A DNA stretch of 64,000 bases from Litoditis marina (GCA_964036275.1 OZ038435.1:9854310-9918309), one strand, 5' to 3'. Counted from the stretch's first letter, positions 31,956 to 59,479 are shown. Made by a program: numbers and translations. Notes: a model not told the origin generated them from the sequence alone.

Positions 31956-34900
31956 ATGGTGAGTTCATTGTTTGCTTCAAATATGATGTAGCCTAGGTAA
32001 AACGCCTGTATTTTTTATATAGCAGGTTTTTACGTTGATACCAGTCTTGTAGCATTTGCACACTTGAAACATTTGTGGATGAAACTTAGTGGAAATCAAA
32101 ACGTTGGGTTGTAGTATTCTGTGATGATCTTCTCATTTAGTAGTTCTTTGGAAGCACGAATCACATTTTTCACTCAATTATTTAGAAGCTTAACATTCAA
32201 TATGGATATCATTGTTTCCAGTTGGTATTGATTATCGGAGACCTCCATCTCCCGCATCGTCAGTCGAATTTGTCGGCCAAATTCCGGAAACTTCTCGTAC
32301 CGAATAAAATGCAACACGTCCTCTGCACCGGGAACCTGTGTACCAGGGAAACGGTCGATTATTTGAGGTGGATTGTGTTTTATGTTTTGGGTTGTGTCTG
32401 AATGGACAGAAACAAAATAGACAAGTTTCTGCATAATTCGGTAGAGAATGAGGCTTTTGTTGCAAAATCCAAGCATTTCGTCTTCTTCTCCAATATTGTG
32501 AATGCTTGACCTGTGCTTAAACCAAACTTCTGAACAGAGTGGCATACTAATATTACCGGAACTACCAAGTGGGCAGTTGAACCTTAACTGTCACTATAAT
32601 TCCATTTTTCAGTTGAAATGGACAGTCACCATAATTTCAAACGAACCTAACATCGTATTCTGTTCCAGATCGCTGTCCTCAGACGTGCACGTGGTGCGTG
32701 GTGATTTCGACGACGACTCCCTGAAGTATCCAGACACGAAGGTGGTCACGGTAGGACAGTTCCGCATCGGAATCTGCCACGGACACCAGATTGTGCCCTG
32801 GAACGACGATCGGGTGAGCTGATTACGAGTTATGAAGATGTTAGGATGATTGGGCCGAAAATCAGAAAGTGTCACGTATTCAACGTGAAATAGTCGGCTT
32901 TCGAAGAGTGCGGCAACTGATTAGGGTTGTTAAAGCCAAACTCGAATTTCGAAAAAACTCGAAATAACTCGAAATTTCGAGTTTCGAGTTCGACTCGAAA
33001 CTCGAAAAACTCGAAATCTCCAAAACTCGAGTAACTCGAAACTCGAAAAACTCGGTTTTTCTCCAAACTCGAAAAACTCGAAACTCGAAATTTTTGAAAC
33101 TCGAAAAGTTCGAGTTTTCGAGTTTCGAGTTTGGCCTCGTCCCAAGTCAGAAATAATGGACGAATGAGCGTTTCAGAGCACTTTTTTTGCTATTTCCAAC
33201 ATGAAATGCTTCTTTTTTGACGATTCTCGCATAATCATGTGAAATAAATCAGAATTTCTCCAAAAATTCGTATTTGTTTAGCTTGATAAAATCCTAAAAC
33301 TTAACGACCAAACTCGAAACTCGAAAATCGAGCTTTTCGAGTTTAACTCGAAACTCGAAAACTCGTTTTTTTTTTGAAACGCTGAAAACTCGAACTCGAA
33401 AAACTCGAAATTCCCAAAACTCGAATAACTCGAAACTCGAAAAACTCGTTTTTTCCCAAAACTCGAAAAACTCGAAACTCGAAAACTCGAAATTTCAAAC
33501 TCGATTAACAACCCTACAACTGATTGATGACTTTTTCCGTCCAATACCGAGTGGGTGACGATTAAGCTTGAACACATTGAGCGGATGTCTCCTATTCCTA
33601 TTGAAAATTGTAGGAATTGTCGTTCTCCAAATTCGTATAAACACAGTTTATTTATGTAAGCTATCTATCCATTGTGACACTTTTACCTTTCTGTTGTTGT
33701 TCAAACTTGAGTTATGGGTCGTAGCTTAATGCATTTGAACTCAATCGTCACCCAATCCAACACCAGCAAAGTTGAACCGAGCAATTGATCTAGTTTTGAT
33801 CGGAAGTTATTGGTGAATTTTTCACCCCTTCGTGGTGTGTTGTTGTTGTTGTTGTTGCTGTTATTGATTATTGGTTTATCGATTTTCTCTCTAGATGCTG
33901 GACCAGCTGAGCCGTCAACTGGACGTGGATGTTCTTGTGACGGGTCATTCTCACGAGTGTCGCGCGGTCGAGAGGGGAGGACGGTTCTACGTGGACCCCG
34001 GCAGTGCCACCGGCGCATTCTCAATCAATAAGAAGGGGTTGGTTGTAGTTTGTACTTTAGAGTGCGGTGTTTCGATCTCATATGGTTGCTGGTATCGATT
34101 TATCGATTGGTTTTGGTTTGTAGGATTGTAGGTTGTAGTTAACTCACTTGTGAGAATTTGTTGCATGTTGCGTGATTAAGTATAATTACAATTGGGGTTT
34201 TTGAGTCTACGTGGACCCCGGCAGTGCCACCGGCGCATTTTCGATCAATAAGAAGGGGTTGGTATCGATTTGTTGACTGGTTTGTAGTCTGTAGTTTGAT
34301 CATTCGAGACGGTACCTGTTTTTTCAATGATTACACATCAAAAAGTGGAAAAATTTGCTCAAATATTGAGAATAAACAATTCTGTTTTTTTTTTGAAATT
34401 GGATTTGGATAGTGCAACGAAATGTGACCGCCCAAATGAGAGGGTATCGGACAGTTTTTCGCTTCTTCATTCTTCATTCTTTTGCAACATTGAAATGGAT
34501 CATCTTTCTTGCAGTAAAACAGGTTACAACATCGGTCACACTCGATTGTTCACTTTTTGGGATCGGTTTTCGTTAAATGATAAGATGATATTATGAGTAC
34601 GTCACACAGGGCACCCATTTCAAGCGTATTATTCATGATTATAATTCGAAAAATTGAGTAACTTATTCTCGATAACTTTTTCGTGTTCTCTCTCTCTCTC
34701 TCTCTCTCTCATTTCCGTTTATTTTCTGCTCCACTCATATCCCGCTGTTCTTGACATGAAGTCCGTTCTTTTTATAATTGGAATGGGTGCATATTTGTTT
34801 GCCTTTTTCCTTTCTTGAAAATCATACGATGCACTCGCACATCTCTTTTCTGTGCAAAACACTTGATTTCCTAATAATTACCAGAACGCTTTTCATTTTT

Positions 34901-35377
34901 TTAAACTTCTATGAAATTTTGTTCTTTTTTACTGTTGTGGAAAAATTATTTTTCTTTCTTAAAAACTAGCACAGCCATGCTCTAATCTGATCGATATTTG
35001 ATGACTTCATAACTGTATTTTATAGGCTTGTTGATTTTAAAATTGATCGGAAACTAACTAGAAAAGTACTAGGAATTTCTGGCTATATTACAAACAGAAA
35101 AATGGAAGAATTTTGAAACTAGAAAATGACTAGAAACTCAAAGGTAACTCGAAACTCGACTTTTCCAACTCGATCAGCAAACGTAGTCTAGTTGATTTCT
35201 ATCTACCCTAATCGATATTTGATGACGTCATAACTATATGTGTTTTCCAGTGCCACTACGCCCTCGTTCGCCCTGTTGGATGTGCAGGCGGACAGTGTGG
35301 TCACCTACATGTATCGATTGATCAACGACGAGGTCAAAGTGGAAAGAGTTGTCTACAAGAAACCCGTAGAGGCATAA
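31956..35377 (+). CDS. VPS29: VPS29, retromer (and commander) subunit
   Basis: VPS29 is the metallophosphoesterase-fold scaffold that binds VPS35 in retromer, on endosomes, for cargo recycling. Exons: 31956-31958 (ATG only), 32222-32367, 32669-32813, 33895-34037, 35251-35377. They give 187 residues, the normal family length. Fold and metal-site blocks are intact: [60 protein letters not shown], and a C-terminus [13 protein letters not shown] like animal orthologues. The ATG is split from the rest by a 263-base intron, as the phases require. Intron 4 contains a near-perfect copy of the end of exon 4. It lies between NDUFAF7 and the PLXDC-like gene on the same strand, so co-transcription is plausible. 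From memory, C. elegans vps-29 and its NDUFAF7 orthologue lie on the same cosmid (ZK1128). Confidence 0.97.
32921..33137. mobile_element. Iterated-word element, CTCGAAA family
   Basis: Left end ATTAGGGTTGTTAAAGCC, then about twenty CTCGAAA words. The right end turns into TTCGAGTTTCGAG. VPS29 intron 3. Confidence 0.8.
33300..33511. mobile_element. Iterated-word element, CTCGAAA family
   Basis: Repeated AACTCGAAAAACTCG words. The right end ACTCGATTAACAACCCTACA carries the family terminus. Same intron as the copy at 32921. Confidence 0.8.
34206..34262 (+). repeat. Intronic copy of the 3' end of VPS29 exon 4 with its splice donor
   Basis: 57 bases match 33986-34042 with two differences, both third-codon-position changes that keep Phe-Ser-Ile. 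The copy keeps the donor GGGTTGGT and is preceded by TTTTTGAG, a weak acceptor-like run. Offset from the original is 220 bases. If used as an exon it would shift frame and stop quickly. Confidence 0.92.
34688..34711. repeat. CT microsatellite
   Basis: Short CTCTCT run in VPS29 intron 4. Confidence 0.9.
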
Positions 35378-36211
35378 TATTACATTGGTGACTAGTAAGA
35401 AGATACATTTGAGTACGGTAACAATGTTTTTGCCCTGTGTTTATAACAATGAGACCGCTGGGAGAGTTCGAATTACGGTATCTGAGTTTGTCCCTGTGTT
35501 TGCGGCCCCATGACTGGCGAGCATCATGAAGATATGGTATCCATGTGTTTTTATGCTGTTTTTTTACGAATCCGAACAGCATAATCATAAATATCTCTTA
35601 TGAATGGTTAGTAAGCTGGCTGGAGTTTGGCTGTAGATTTCGTTATTTCCAGAGAATTTTAAGTAGATTTGGTATTGACTTCTGTTAGATACTCGAATTC
35701 ATTCCAGTGTGTTGCTTACCGTAGCAAAGCGGAGTTTCCCCATGGTGAACCGAATTCTGTGACCTTATGATAATTTGAGTTTGTAAAGTTCACCTTATGA
35801 TTTATTCAATTCTTTAAGTTAATTTGTATATGTACGGTTCTTGTATATATTTTCCCATGTGATTTCCAGATAGATGTTTTATCGTGTTTGAAAAGTTCTC
35901 TTTGCCAGATTGTGATTATTTTATGTTTTCCCCGGTTTATGAAGATTTATCTTATATTGATTTTTATGTACTTTGCCCAATAACAGGCTACCTCTCTGTG
36001 AAAACAGAGTGCTCCTGTGAAATATCTTTGTTATTTTGTTTTTCTATGTTGATGTTTCTATTGCTGGGTTGTTAAAAAAGCTGACTTTCCATTCTTTCGG
36101 TAACTTGTTTAAAGGACCAGTCTAGGACCAGTCTCATTTTTCGAAACTCTTCTAAAAATGGTCCAGTTTGCTTTTATTGAATAACAGCTATTTCCAGCCG
36201 CCTGTTCCCTG
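35378..36211 (+). other. VPS29-PLXDC spacer with probable trans-splice acceptor
   Basis: Contains the VPS29 3' UTR. A strong acceptor TATTTCCAG ends at 36197, 14 bases before the PLXDC ATG, with no upstream donor required. Consistent with spliced-leader addition. Confidence 0.5.
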
Positions 36212-43789
<7,578 letters not shown>

Positions 43790-43925
43790 GACGATTCGAC
43801 GAGGGAGTGTGCAGATCAGAGAGACGCAGACTGTCTCAGACTTTCGGCGGTATCATTGATCTACATACTCTCTCGATTTTGTAGCTGTGCAATCGCAGAA
43901 AATTGGTTCCTGAGTTTTTCTGCAA
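43790..43925. mobile_element. MITE family M5 copy in the PLXDC 3' UTR
   Basis: ACGAGGGAGTGTGCAGATCA and TGATCTACATACTCTCTCG arms begin within about ten bases of the TGA stop at 43787-43789. The whole element would be in the 3' UTR. Confidence 0.8.
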
Positions 43926-43977
43926 TCTAAACTTACAAATAACCGTTTCATATTGACATTATTAATAACCTACAACT

Positions 43978-43983
43978 AATAAA
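43978..43983 (+). terminator. Candidate poly(A) signal of PLXDC
   Basis: AATAAA lies 189 bases after the stop, just past the M5 element. Confidence 0.5.
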
Positions 43984-44727
43984 GGCGCAACACGCGACTT
44001 GCAACAACTTGTATCGAGTTTTCTGAAAAATTTCCGGATGTTTAGTCTAAATTAGTTTCTTAAAGTCAATGTGTTCCAAATACCGAGTTGTTGTATGTAG
44101 TTGTGTTGTGACCTCTCTATTGTACCGGTTCTTGCCTTGGTAGCTGCTTTACACACCAAATATTCCCACATTTTGCTCTCCTTTTTGGCTCCAAACTTTG
44201 TAATTCGTCATCTTTATTCAGCACACAACACATACGTATTGATTTTAGACAACTTTTAGTGTGTGAAAAGTTTCCGCTGAATAGAGGTCTAATGATAAAT
44301 GTACTTTTTGTTTCTATTTATTAACATTAATCTAACGAATCTGCTTCATCGGGCAATGTTCATTTCATTTTTTATTACTCTGTGAGTTTTGAACTCTTGA
44401 CCCGCGCCCGTGACGTTCTATGCCTTCAATTTGAACAGTTTTCAGTCTGCATAATGTGTTGTTAATAATGAGCTTGGTAGCCAAAACTCGTGGGAGTTGG
44501 GACAGATTTGAGGGGCGTGGCTTAATTTGAATGAAAGTCTTCGACCAACTCCCTCGAGTTCTCTGTTGTTACGATGTGTCTGCTGCGTAATTATAGTACG
44601 GTTTATTGTTATCTCTCATGATCATAATAAAAGTACAAATTAAGGCTGTTTATTGTTTATTATGTACAATCGGAATCGAATCCTAGTACTAGCGTCTGCA
44701 ACATTCTAGCTAAATCGAAGGTCAATC
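43984..44727. other. Convergent intergenic stretch, nothing recognised
   Basis: No gene or repeat family is supportable. It lies between the 3' ends of the PLXDC and astacin genes. Confidence 0.5.
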
Positions 44728-44863
44728 TTTTATGGTAATCTGACCTTTGTTGGTATGGTAACCGTTTTTTGTTAATATTACCTGGTTACCTCACTCGGGT
44801 AACCTGAAATTTGGTTAACAAAAACGGTTGGGTTACCAAAAAACCAGTCTGATTGTAGAATTA
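44728..44863. mobile_element. Iterated-word element, GGTTACC family, short
   Basis: TGGTAACCG and GGTTACCTCACTCGGGTAACC words, with ends resembling the full copies (GTCTGATTGTAGAATT at the right). Confidence 0.6.
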
Positions 44864-45380
44864 GTAGATCAAAACATGTTATTACTTCAAAATGTACATT
44901 GGGAATCCCGTCTTACAATAGAGGCTAGAAAGCTAAAGTCAATCGGAAAACGTCTATTGCTGAGCTGATACCTTGGGCTTGGGTTGTTGCTTGAAAACAT
45001 ACGTATCGATTGAATCGTTCGATCAATATTTATGTTTTGCACGCACTCAATTTGAAAAATTGATTACCTTAAGCATGAACTCTGTTCAACATTTTGGGTG
45101 GCTATAAATGTTTTCTTGGTTACTGTAACGTTAGAGATAGGTTTTAAGTAACCGATAGGTATTAAGTAACCGTTAGGTTGTTCCTTTTGGTAGAATAAGC
45201 CACCCAGAGTGTTGGTTTAACTGAGAAAAGAACGCACAATTGAAATTGAGATCAATACATGAACGGGTAGAGTACAGTGAACAACTAGTGAGTTTCTATC
45301 ATTTCAAAAACGGGTGGTATTACGACCTAAGGCATCTCGAGTACCCGAATCGTTTTTATAGTAACCGGGTCAATCAAATA

Positions 45381-45582
45381 AGTAGTGTATGTAACCCAGA
45401 TTAGTCATGTCACCCAGTTTAGTGATCTTGGGTGACTAAACTGGGTGACATTTTGCTTGACTAATCTGGGTGACGTTTTGGGGTCCCCTCTGACTAAACT
45501 GGGGGACATTACGGCGCGCTAGGAACCAGTTCAGGCCTGACTAAACTGGGTGACATGACTAATCTGGGTTACATACACTACT
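45381..45582. mobile_element. 202-bp element with perfect 42-bp inverted ends and a probable 7-bp target duplication
   Basis: 45381-45422 is an exact reverse complement of 45541-45582 (ends AGTAGTGTATGTAACCC). The interior repeats CTAAACTGGGTGACAT in both orientations. TCAAATA occurs immediately at both sides, overlapping by one base at the right end. No coding capacity. Confidence 0.9.
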
Positions 45583-45717
45583 CAAATAGAGAGTAGGGAT
45601 AAAGAGTAGGGATCAGTCTAGGAGTGCTATGTTCTGCTGTGTTTGTAGTTTGATCGTGCTGCGGTTCAGTCGGACCAAACTATGTAATCACTACATAAGG
45701 CGGCGTAGCAAAGCATC

Positions 45718-45875
45718 GAACCTCATGAGAAGTTCACATGAGTTTCTCATGAGATACCTCATGAGCTACTCGTGAACTCTCAATGTTGTAGCATAGCAAT
45801 CATTAGAATCTAATGAGAAGCTCACACGAATAGCTCATGAGGTATCTCATGAGGTTTTTGAGAGATTGCTCCGCC
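45718..45875. mobile_element. Iterated-word element, CTCATGAG family
   Basis: CTCATGAG and relatives (TCACATGAG, CTCGTGAAC) repeat. The outer arms AACCTCATGAGAAG and GGTATCTCATGAGG are mirrored around a short centre near 45790. Confidence 0.7.
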
Positions 45876-45962
45876 GCCAGAGTTGTAATTCAATCTGCAT
45901 GACCGTAAACCTAAACTACCACTCAAAATGTACCGAGGTCAAACTACAAACACATCAGATCG

Positions 45963-46160
45963 CAGCTATGGTGAGTGCCAAATTTATAAATATCTGTCTC
46001 TCGCCGGAATCGAACCTGCGGGCAAAAGTTTCGTAGCAGGAGGCTAACCACTGAGCTATTAGCACACATAACGGTCGAGTTTTGGAATCGAAGACATGTG
46101 TGCGTACACAGCGGAAAGTGAGATATACTCGCCTTTCCGTTGGCAACGACTATAGTGGTA
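45963..46160 (-). mobile_element. tRNA-derived SINE, family S2
   Basis: Minus strand: the head has TAGCTCAGTGGTTAGCC as A box and GCAGGTTCGATTCCGGC as B box. The plus strand starts GTGAGTGCCAAATTTATAAA. Confidence 0.85.
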
Positions 46161-46194
46161 CAGTTTCGGTTTTCTTCCGTCAATGACATATTTC

Positions 46195-46680
46195 ACTGGG
46201 TTTGTAGTTTGATCGTCCTATTTCGTAGTCAGATCAAACTACAACGCAGAAATAGAGATTTCCCACAATCAGGTTTCGGGGACCATAGGGAATGACATTA
46301 CAAAGGTGTAGTCTGATCTCTACAATAAACTACAACCGAAAAGCAACGGGAGAAAACTACAAAGATAGCAGTCGCCAGTGAGACATTCTCATTTTCGGTG
46401 TCCGTCCTCGATGACACATTTCGGATGTGTTTGTGGTCTGATCGTTCTAGGCGTCAGGAGATCAAACTACAAAACTGTAACCGGATCAGCAGAACCGGCA
46501 CGTCTTGGCACAAAGGGACATCATCATGGGATAGATGGCGGGCGAGCGACACCTGTCTGCCGTCCACCAACACACGGTTATCTTGTCCTCGCATTCTGGA
46601 AAAAGGAGGGAATTGTAGTTTGATCGGTGTAGGTTGTAGTTTAGAATTGAAGTTTGAATTGTACTGCAAAAAGTAGGTTT
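46195..46680. repeat. Cluster of GTAGTTTGATC / GATCAAACTAC inverted words
   Basis: TTTGTAGTTTGATCG and AGATCAAACTACAA occur as inverted pairs near 46200-46245, 46430-46470 and 46615-46640. The same word pair is scattered elsewhere (36440, 45650, 59700, 62510), suggesting a short palindromic element. Confidence 0.5.
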
Positions 46681-46817
46681 TTAACTTCTGCCTTTTTGGA
46701 ATAAGGTTTTATAAATACTGAGAAGTTATTTTGTCGTTATCTTGCCCTCGCATTCTGGAAACAAAGTTACTGAAATGGAGTTTGGTCGGTTAATGTTTGT
46801 AGTTTGGTCTTTACATG

Positions 46818-46823
46818 TTTTAT
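46818..46823 (-). terminator. Candidate poly(A) signal of the astacin gene
   Basis: Minus-strand AATAAA about 140 bases after the astacin stop (46964-46966). Confidence 0.5.
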
Positions 46824-46963
46824 TTTGTTTTCGCAATTGATATAATTCTCAGTCAGTTTTGTAGTTTGAACTGTAGTTTGTGTAAGCCATACTCGGGTGG
46901 GATAATCAGAATGTACGGTGGAATTCGGTCTTTGAAACTAAGTTGGCAAATCTGTGGTCCCGG

Positions 46964-55024
<8,061 letters not shown>

Positions 55025-55084
55025 GGAAACCTGAAGTAAAAAAGTACACTCACAAAAAACAAGTACAAAAATAAAACAGGTCTA

Positions 55085-55205
55085 CTATCAGTCCATTGCA
55101 CAGTCACGTGAAACATGTTTAACACAGCAGAAATCGGAAACGTGCAATTACAAAGTGCACGATGCCGAATTAGAATGCTTATTCAATTGACTTCTAGTAT
55201 AGAAA
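55085..55205. mobile_element. MITE family M2 copy
   Basis: CACAGTCACGTGAAACATG at the left and GAATGCTTATTCAATTGAC at the right, with GTGCACGATGC inside. Confidence 0.8.
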
Positions 55206-55589
55206 GCACGAGTATAGCAGGTTACAATACTTTTCTTGAACGTCGATTATTATATACGCCATACTTCACGAATATAGAGCAGAGAGCAACGGCATCAGAC
55301 TACAAATATATAGTTTGTTTCACCCACTTATAACCCTCTACAGTAATCTGCTCAAACTTCCAGGTAAAAGTTTGGTATATTGGCGTGTTTGGATTTTCTT
55401 TTTTTTTTCGTTTTCGGTAGTGCCTTCTGCATGTTGACTACTACGAACTGTTAAAGTTCCGAACCATGATAATGAATTATTCATAAGAAAACGCCTCTCG
55501 AATATTTGACGGATTACTGTAGAAGGACATCGATTGGTGAAACAGAGTATAGCTTGCCTTGGAATCAGCAAACCCTATATACCAGAAGT
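55206..55589. other. Intergenic stretch, no gene seen
   Basis: Short frames only. I see no repeat family or splice chain. Confidence 0.5.
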
Positions 55590-55712
55590 AAGCTGCATAG
55601 TCAAGTAAAGTTAGCATTCTAATGGGGCATCGTGCACTTTGTCATTGCACGTTTCTGAGTTCTGCTGTGTTTAACATGTTCACGTGACCGTGCAATTGAA
55701 TAACAGTATACG
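55590..55712. mobile_element. MITE family M2 copy
   Basis: AGCTGCATAGTCAAGTAAAG at the left and GTTCACGTGACCGTGCAATT at the right. Confidence 0.8.
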
Positions 55713-55847
55713 TGTACAAGAACAATAATGTCGAAAACAAACCCCTAAGAACCATGTAATAAATCGAGAGTAAATCGAAATAAGTAACATAATAAATATT
55801 TGATTTGATTTTATGGTTATAATAAAGGTGGCAGCATAATATAAGAT

Positions 55848-56795
55848 TCAGTTCACAGAAGAAAGTCACATCCACAGTATGCCTCGTCATTTGAGCAGAC
55901 TACGGATATAAACTCCAAACAGTGAAGTCTCTTTCTCAGGGGTAGTGTCTGCTCGATGTACTGTGGTTCTCAATTTCTGATGTGTACAGCATGTATGATG
56001 CCGACTGACGTCATGTAGTGTAATCTATATGGGAAACATGTGATGGTTCCACTTTTTGTAACCGAAACACTTTGAGCGAGAAATTGCTGGTTTCAACTAC
56101 AATTAAGCATAATGTGAAGCCTGAGGAATATAAGCGAAACGAGTTATGAGGGAAAGCGGCTGCAGAGAGAGGGGGAGAGAGAAAGGGAGGAGAGAGTGAG
56201 CGAGAAAGAGAGAGAGGGGAGAGAGAAAGAGGAAAGATAGAGGAAGGAAGAGAGAGAGAGGGAACGAGTTATGAGGAAATCGGCTACAAAGAGAGAGAGG
56301 GGGAAAGAGAGGGAGAGGGGAGAGTGGGAGAGAGAGAGAGGGAACGAGTTATGAGAGAAAGCGGCTACAAAGAGAGAGGGAGAGAGGGGGGGGAGAAAGG
56401 AAGGGAAGAGGGAAGAGAGAGAGGAAGATGGGGAGAGAAAAAACAAAGAGAGAGAGGGAGGGAGAGAGAGAGAGGGAAGAAGAAGATGGGTAGAGTAAGA
56501 GAGTAAGAGAGGGAGATGAAAAAGAGAGAGGGGAAAGAGAAAGAAGAACGCTGCTTTCTTGAAGAGTTCCATTGAAACATGCAATCTGCTCACGTACTTC
56601 GGAAAAAAACAACAGTAATTTACGAGGGATGATAACTCTCGCGTAATAACACCGAGAACAGTATATTGAAAGCAGATTCCTCGATTCAGTACACAGCAGA
56701 AAGTTAGATCCACAGTATGCCTCTTCATCTACACAGTCCACGTCTGTACACTCAAAAAGTGAAATCTGCTTCTCAAGGTTAGCGTCTCTGCTAGA
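55848..56795. repeat. Pair of about 118-bp direct repeats flanking a GA tract
   Basis: 55848-55965 and 56678-56795 share AGATTCAGT.CACAG.AGAAAGT blocks, CCACAGTATGCCTC and TTTCTCA-type ends, about 830 bases apart. They may mark a duplication or the ends of a larger element around the GA tract. Confidence 0.6.
56139..56545. repeat. Purine (GA) tract with minisatellite units
   Basis: About 400 bases of G and A. AACGAGTTATGAG followed by CGGCT.CA.AGAGAG occurs three times (about 56140, 56261 and 56342). Long Ser/Leu/Pro frames on the minus strand are artefacts. Confidence 0.88.
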
Positions 56796-56857
56796 TATTA
56801 TCTAGTGGATTAAACTGGTATTCACGGCTTATCGGACAAACATTGAAAAAATACGCC

Positions 56858-57290
56858 ATTCGCTCTCTCTTCTCTCTCTCCTCTCTTCTGCTTTCTCGTT
56901 TTTCCTCTCTACCTCTCTCTTATTATTCGTTCTCTCTCTCTTTCTTTTCCTCATTTTCTTTCTCTCTATCTATGTTTCTCGCACTCTCTCCTCTTGTCTC
57001 CCCTCCCCTCTTCTCTCCCCTCCCCTCTTCTCTCCCCTCCCCTCTTCTCTTTCCTTCTTTCTCTTTCTCTTCTTTTTCTCTCTTTCTCTCTCTTTACCTC
57101 TCCTCTCTCTCTCTTCCTCTCTTCCTCTTCTCCTCTCTATCCATCTCTCTCCCTCTCTCTTCTTCTTTTTATTCTTCTTCTCTCTTTTTCTGTCCTCGCA
57201 CTCCCTTCTCTTCTCTCTACCCCTTCTCTCTCTCTATCTTTTTCTTTCTCTGTCTCCATGTCTCTCTTCCTCTCTCTATCTCTCCCAGTT
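56858..57290. repeat. Pyrimidine (CT) tract
   Basis: About 430 bases of C and T, including three CTCTCCCCTCCCCTCTT units near 56990-57045. It is arranged as a mirror partner to the GA tract 310 bases upstream. Confidence 0.88.
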
Positions 57291-57649
57291 ATGGCTTTAT
57301 CGCTAGACCAACTTTGAAAAACTACGCTAACCTTGTCAAACAAGTGTTTTTGGTGACCTTGAAAACGTGTCGGATTGAAACTCGAAAAGCAAGAGTATGC
57401 CATTGGATTCATACTCGAAAAATATATTTAAAAATGGGTAATTTTTGGGTAACGAACGAAAAAACATTAAAATGAAATGAAAATAGAAAAATCAAAACAA
57501 CGTTGAAGATTTGGTCATTTCCACTTCTTATGAAAAACCGAGGAAAGAATTCCGACCAAAAAGCCACAGGATCAAACTTCTAACATAGAAAAACGGTCAA
57601 CTTACACCGTGTAGAATTTTCCTGGAGAGAGAATAAGCTTTTACGCTAA

Positions 57650-59085
57650 AGTTTCAATGAATGTATCTAATGGATGTTGTAAAACTTGAATTTGGTCATT
57701 AGATCAAAAAATATGAACGTAGACCATCCCAAAACGGTACCGCTGTATGTTTAGCAGTGTTTCTCAACGATTTTGTCTGAGTCATTGCTGGGAATCCAAA
57801 AAAACTCAGATAAAGCTGCAAGAATTAAAATATGGTGGGTAGATTAAAAATACAAAGTAAAAAAATACAAAAAACGGTACCACTCGGGTGGTGTGCCTGT
57901 ATTTTTAGCAGTGTTTCTGTTCCAGTGAATGTATCTAAACGTCGATATAAAACATGAAAATGGTGGGTAGATCAAAAAATATGAACGTAGACCATCCCAA
58001 AACGGTACCGCTGTATGTTTAGCAGTGTTTCTCAACGATTTTGTCTGAGTCATTGCTGGGAATCCAAAAAAACTCAGATAAAGCTGCAAGAATTAAAATA
58101 TGGTGGGTAGATTAAAAATACAAAGTAAAAAAAAAATACAAAAAACGGTACCACTCGGGTGGTGTGCCTGTATTTTTAGCAGTGTTTCTGTTCCAGTGAA
58201 TGTATCTAAACGTCGATATAAAACATGAAAATGGTGGGTAGATCAAAAAATATGAACGTAGACCATCCCAAAACGGTACCGCTGTATGTTTAGCAGTGTT
58301 TCTCAACGATTTTGTCTGAGTCATTGCTGGGAATCCAAAAAAACTCAGATAAAGCTGCAAGAATTAAAATATGGTGGGTAGATTAAAAATACAAAGTAAA
58401 AAAAATACAAAAAACGGTACCACTCGGGTGGTGTGCCTGTATTTTTAGCAGTGTTTCTTTCCAGTGAATGTATCTAAACGTCGATATAAAACATGAAAAT
58501 GGTGGGTAGATCAAAAAATATGAACGTAGACCATCCCAAAACGGTACCGCTGTATGTTTAGCAGTGTTTCTCAACGATTTTGTCTGAGTCATTGCTGGGA
58601 ATCCAAAAAAACTCAGATAAAGCTGCAAGAATTAAAATATGGTGGGTAGATTAAAAATACAAAGTAAAAAAAATACAAAAAACGGTACCACTCGGGTGGT
58701 GTGCCTGTATTTTTAGCAGTGTTTCTTTCCAGTGAATGTATCTAAACGTCGATATAAAACATGAAAATGGTGGGTAGATCAAAAAATATGAACGTAGACC
58801 ATCCCAAAACGGTACCGCTGTATTTTTAGCAGTGTTTCTCTTTCAACAATGTCATGTGAGTCATTGCTGAGAATCCAAAAAAACTCAGATAAAGCTGCAA
58901 GACTCACAAATATGGCGATTTGTTCAAAAATACAAAGTTGCAAAATCCTAAAACGGTACCACTCGGGTGGTGTGCCTGTATTACGGCAGCATAACTTTAC
59001 AAAACGAAAAAATGGTGGGTAGCTCAAAAATATAAGACCATCCCAAAACGGTACCACCGTATTTTTAGCAGTGTTTCTGTCTGGA
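57650..59085. repeat. About 268-bp tandem array with diverged flanking units
   Basis: TGGTGGGTAGATTAAAAATA begins near 57833, 58101, 58372 and 58640 (periods 268, 271, 268; differences mainly A-run length). Each unit holds two mirrored CGGTACC centres and TTTTTAGCAGTGTTTCT. Diverged units continue to about 59085. Identical 81-82-residue minus-strand frames come from the repeat and are not genes. Confidence 0.88.
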
Positions 59086-59479
59086 TGGGCCATAGAATGG
59101 CGTTTAGAGGGGCTCTTGAAATGAATTGAATTCACTATTGAACGAGCACTTGAATTGGAAAACAAGCGCAAACAATAAAAGAAACCGAGCCCGAGCTGGA
59201 CAAACCGAATTGGAATTCGGAAACTTTTTTTGTAAATAAAATATTTGAAAAGATTGTAGTATTGGAAGAAAAAAATGTGTGCTGATTTTTTCGTTCGACC
59301 CGAGTGAATTACTCCGAATTGGAATTGGGACTGCGTTGAAGGCACAGTGACTAAATCATCGTTGTAATTTGATCTCGATACAAACTATATTTATCTATTT
59401 CCACTGAAAACGAGCACAAACTACCAAAGAAATCCAACCGAGTCCACATACCAGAATCGATATACCTAAATGGAAGTGA

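Noticed and set aside
34206..34262. Alternative VPS29 exon
   Set aside because: The copy has only a weak acceptor-like run, and inclusion would shift the frame to a stop. Kept as a duplication, not an exon.
56144..57475. Ser/Leu/Phe-rich frames of 130-210 residues
   Set aside because: They are readings of GA/CT tracts, not coding sequence.
57844..58628. Three tandem 81-82-residue minus-strand frames with the same sequence
   Set aside because: They come from the 268-bp array. Identity is at DNA level, including A-run length changes, and there is no family resemblance or splice support.
58779..59345. 188-residue minus-strand frame
   Set aside because: It spans diverged array units and intergenic DNA, with composition unlike the real exons and no splice sites in context.
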